A stretch of DNA of 64,000 bases. Source: PALSA-1316 sp964499365. GTDB lineage: Bacteria > Nitrospirota > Thermodesulfovibrionia > Thermodesulfovibrionales > UBA6898. The notes beneath the pieces were generated by a model. It saw only the letters and a list, made by a program, of their open reading frames with translations, searched no databases and had not been told where the DNA came from. This document shows positions 61,387 to 64,000 of the stretch, one piece after another (within the stretch, counting starts at the first letter, position 1; every line of letters starts with the position of its first letter). The stretch lies in NCBI GenBank assembly GCA_964499365.1, contig CAZCKU010000005.1, positions 62,001 through 126,000 of the forward strand. Reading direction: 5' to 3'. The position numbers and the translations under genes were made by a program.

Positions 61387-64000
61387 CTATTTCCTGCGAC
61401 GCAGACCTCTTGCAAGTCCGAGCACGAGCAGCGGCAGAAGGAGCACGGCACTGTCTGCCACAGCAGTCTGAGCAGTCTGGCGCCCGCCAAGGGAGCAACC
61501 ACCGCCGCCACCGCCCGCATCTGCACCCTGCAAGGGCGTTGTCACGCTCACTTCAGCAGAATAGTCAGTCTCCGTGGCAATCATCTCGCGATTCGGCGGA
61601 TTGGGAAGGTCCGCCACAGCCTTGATGCGATACGTATAGGAAGTTCCGGCAATCAACCCCGTGTCCTTAAAGGAGGTGACATTCGGGCCGACGTTCGAAT
61701 TTATAACCGTATAACTTCCGCCTCCCTGTTTCCGCTCGATTACGTATCTGTCCTCCCCGGAGTTATCCCTCCAGGAGAGAGTGACCTCTGAAGACAGGGG
61801 AGCAACAGCCGCAAGCCCCGTGGGTTGCAGCAGGGAGCTGACCGCACGCTGCGCATTGATCCTCCCGCCTGAATAGATCCAGCCCTCCAGCGTGGGCTGT
61901 TTATCAACGTATTTGATTATCATGCCTCTGATCTGAGAGTAGTTGTATCCGTTCTCTCCGAATCCATAGACGCTTGAGAGCAATGCGGCAAGCCCGGTTA
62001 CATGCGGAGCAGCCATTGAAGTGCCATTGCAGATGTTGTAACCGGCAAAGGGGGTCCCCGTGCAGTTCACATTCTGCCAGGATAATGGAGACGGTACCGA
62101 TGTCGAGGTCGTCGGTACGGTGCTCAGGATATACGTACCCGGTGCACCGACGTGCACAGTCTGGAGCCCGAAGTTGCTGAAGGTTGCCCGCCGGTCATTC
62201 TGATCGGTTGCTGCAACCGCAATAACATTATCCAGCACATAGGCTGCCGGATAGACCGGGTTTATGTCGTTATTGTCACCAATGCCGTCGCCGGTCGAAT
62301 CCGTCGCCCCGTTTCCGGCTGCAGCAATGAGAAGCACCCCTGCCTGCCGTGCAGCAAGGATAGCGTCCCTCTCAGCATATGAATGGCCAGCTCCACCCAG
62401 GCTTGCATTCAAGATCTTTATCCCCTTAAACGTAGCGTAGCCGATCGCATCGATGATCGCAGCGCTGGGGCATCCATCCGTACCGCAAACCTTCAGGGGC
62501 ATAAGTTCGACATGCCAGTTGACGCCGGCAACCCCTTCCCCGTTGTTTCCTGTCGCCCCGATCGTGCCGGCAACGTGCGTTCCATGGCCCATATCGTCCC
62601 AGGGATCGTTATTCCCGGCAATGAAGTTCCAGCCCCGCCAGTCGTCGATCTTCTTGTTGTTGTCATACTCGACGGTAAAAGCAGTATACGCAACGCTGTG
62701 GTCCACCATCAGGGCAGCCTCAACCCTTCCTTCAAGGTCGTCCACAAATTTCCGTGCATCGGTCTTGGTTCCCACGATCGAGTCGTAATGCATCGGGATA
62801 GCCACCTTCGGACGGATATGGAGGGCGGCCAGAACCGCCTCATCGGCAGTCATGACGTAGGTGCCCGAGGTCGGCAGGATGGCTACATCAGCGTTCCTGA
62901 TAGCGCTGTTGGTAAGCATCTCGGGGATGTAATCAGTATCTCCGGCGAAATATATCCGCGGTCCCGGCTCCTGTGTCAGATCAACAACCGGGTTGGTTAT
63001 GCTGGTCGGCGCGTTAATATCCCGGTCACGGTTGACTGCAAAGACGAATCCGACCCAGTTATTTGCCCGGGGGTGATAATCCTGCGCCTTGTTGACGTTA
63101 TATGCAGGAACCGCCTCAATAGCAATGCCGCCCACCGAGAGCCTGTCGCCGGGTCTGACTGTCCGGATATTGGGGACCGCATGCGGCTTGAGCAATGGGA
63201 CATCGGTATTCAGGCGTGTTGCGCAATCGGCCGTCGTCACGATAACGGTGTTCGGGCCAAGCACCTTCACCACATCGGCCGGTGAGCAATGGTCAGAGTG
63301 GTCATGGGAGATAAGAATGATGTCCGCGACGTCTTCCCGCCTGATATCGTAGGGATCAGTATAAATCACCTGTTCCCCGACTATCTTGAAGGTGTCATGC
63401 CCCATCCAGTGCATATCCTGGAGCAGGACCTTGACCCTGTCAGCCCACATGTTGCCGACAAGGTCGGGATGCGTATAGTCAATGCCGGTATCGAGAATAC
63501 CCACTGCCACGCGCCTGCTCCCCACAGTGTAATCCCAGGCTCCGGCAGCCTTGATGTCTGCTCCGGCAGTACCGTTTGCATAGGTGCCGGTGTTCTGGAG
63601 CGCCCACTGCTGCGGTGTAAAGTAACGGTCATTCGGGTACTGCGAAACAGAGCGGAGATAGTTTGGCTCGGCATAGTCCACACTGGTATTGGCCATGTAC
63701 AGGGTTATCGCATCCTGAACGGACAGGCCTGCCGGAAGCTTCACGTGCTGAAGATTCGTAACATTCGGGAACTTCCTGATAAGCGTTGCCCCGGAGTTCT
63801 GATGGGCAAGGTCGATTGCCGTCTGGGACGTCCCCTCCCTGAATCTGACGAGGAGTTCGCCGTCCTTATATTTCGTATCACTGATCTTGTCAAGAATCGC
63901 CTTAGCCGTGGCAACCTTTGCGGTTGCTGTACCCTGCTGGCCTCCGCTCGCGGGGACATCTGCAGTCTTTGAAGTGCCGCAGGCGGCAAGGGACAGCATT
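61387..64000 (-). CDS. Subtilisin-like protease (S8) with inserted UlaG-like metallo-beta-lactamase domain (5' partial)
   Basis: The visible 870 residues begin MLSLAAC, too short for a complete signal peptide, so the start is probably beyond the window. Lipobox-like LAAC; propeptide ~48-113. S8 Asp170 (ILDTGIDYTHPDL), His472 (GHGTHVAGT), oxyanion Asn563 and Ser661 (GTSMAAPH). Residues ~188-432 (62704-63438) form a metallo-beta-lactamase domain: SHDHSDHCSP, PAYNVNK, FAGDTD and IPMHYDS. A Fn3 domain (~723-800) and a Gly-Cys-hydrophobic-Arg tail (GGGGGGCSL ... RRRK) follow. Both catalytic sites look intact. Confidence 0.88.
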   Translation of the reverse strand, partial: MLSLAACGTSKTADVPASGGQQGTATAKVATAKAILDKISDTKYKDGELLVRFREGTSQTAIDLAHQNSGATLIRKFPNVTNLQHVKLPAGLSVQDAITLYMANTSVDYAEPNYLRSVSQYPNDRYFTPQQWALQNTGTYANGTAGADIKAAGAWDYTVGSRRVAVGILDTGIDYTHPDLVGNMWADRVKVLLQDMHWMGHDTFKIVGEQVIYTDPYDIRREDVADIILISHDHSDHCSPADVVKVLGPNTVIVTTADCATRLNTDVPLLKPHAVPNIRTVRPGDRLSVGGIAIEAVPAYNVNKAQDYHPRANNWVGFVFAVNRDRDINAPTSITNPVVDLTQEPGPRIYFAGDTDYIPEMLTNSAIRNADVAILPTSGTYVMTADEAVLAALHIRPKVAIPMHYDSIVGTKTDARKFVDDLEGRVEAALMVDHSVAYTAFTVEYDNNKKIDDWRGWNFIAGNNDPWDDMGHGTHVAGTIGATGNNGEGVAGVNWHVELMPLKVCGTDGCPSAAIIDAIGYATFKGIKILNASLGGAGHSYAERDAILAARQAGVLLIAAAGNGATDSTGDGIGDNNDINPVYPAAYVLDNVIAVAATDQNDRRATFSNFGLQTVHVGAPGTYILSTVPTTSTSVPSPLSWQNVNCTGTPFAGYNICNGTSMAAPHVTGLAALLSSVYGFGENGYNYSQIRGMIIKYVDKQPTLEGWIYSGGRINAQRAVSSLLQPTGLAAVAPLSSEVTLSWRDNSGEDRYVIERKQGGGSYTVINSNVGPNVTSFKDTGLIAGTSYTYRIKAVADLPNPPNREMIATETDYSAEVSVTTPLQGADAGGGGGGCSLGGRQTAQTAVADSAVLLLPLLVLGLARGLRRRK

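Overview
The window reads as a chromosomal segment of a Gram-negative (diderm) anaerobe or microaerophile. It carries LPS export permeases (lptF/lptG), a heptose kinase (rfaE1), an outer-membrane porin-like barrel, SPI-type secretion, class A RNase P RNA, and many signalling genes. Gene families, gene order (rpsU / NIF3 / dnaG / rpoD / tRNA / zinc ribbon / rnpB) and the sigma-54 activator-rich region suggest Nitrospirota (Thermodesulfovibrio-like) or a neighbouring deltaproteobacterial-type lineage. That placement is inference from protein style, not a search.

Layout. 1-9.2 kb: a long leftward operon glcK(ROK)-lepA-lepB-small membrane protein-ribE-ribBA-ribH-nusB-purB-purL(partial), with several 4-base stop/start overlaps. 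9.4-15 kb: rightward arsR-type regulator, a conserved hypothetical, ftsE-ftsX-envC-like M23 peptidase-ctpA and a PolB-like exonuclease, a cell-division and wall-remodelling block. 15-24 kb: leftward class A beta-lactamase-like hydrolase, PfkB kinase, uvrC, TPR lipoprotein, accA and dnaE, then tRNA-Glu and tRNA-Gln, cheR, nrdR, glyA and rpiB. 27.9-33.1 kb: an AhpF-like thioredoxin reductase, a 59-residue ORF, a PP-loop thiolase-type protein, rfaE1 and a porin with its own promoter and terminator. 33.7-39.4 kb: lptF, lptG, class IV aminotransferase, GH57 enzyme, LysR regulator. 39.4-45.8 kb: a dispersed repeat, rnpB, zinc-ribbon protein, tRNA-Met/Ile2, rpoD, dnaG, NIF3-like, rpsU.

46.0-54.8 kb is the most unusual regulatory block. 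Two NtrB/NtrC-type kinase/sigma-54-activator pairs flank a periplasmic triple-rhodanese protein whose reading frame crosses an in-frame UGA at a CX4[C/U] site, followed immediately by a good bacterial SECIS-like stem-loop. I read it as a selenoprotein. Next comes a receiver-PATAN-Roadblock protein behind a consensus sigma-54 promoter. One of the NtrC-like proteins can only have a complete receiver domain if it starts at ATT.

54.8-64 kb: typA/bipA, then two large secreted proteins. One is a 1437-residue von Willebrand A / InlB-type repeat / SLH protein with four copies of an 83-residue repeat. The other is a subtilisin-type protease, cut by the window edge, with a complete UlaG-like metallo-beta-lactamase domain inserted between its catalytic Asp and His. 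The in-frame UGA rhodanese and the nested protease/metallo-hydrolase are the two findings I would follow first.
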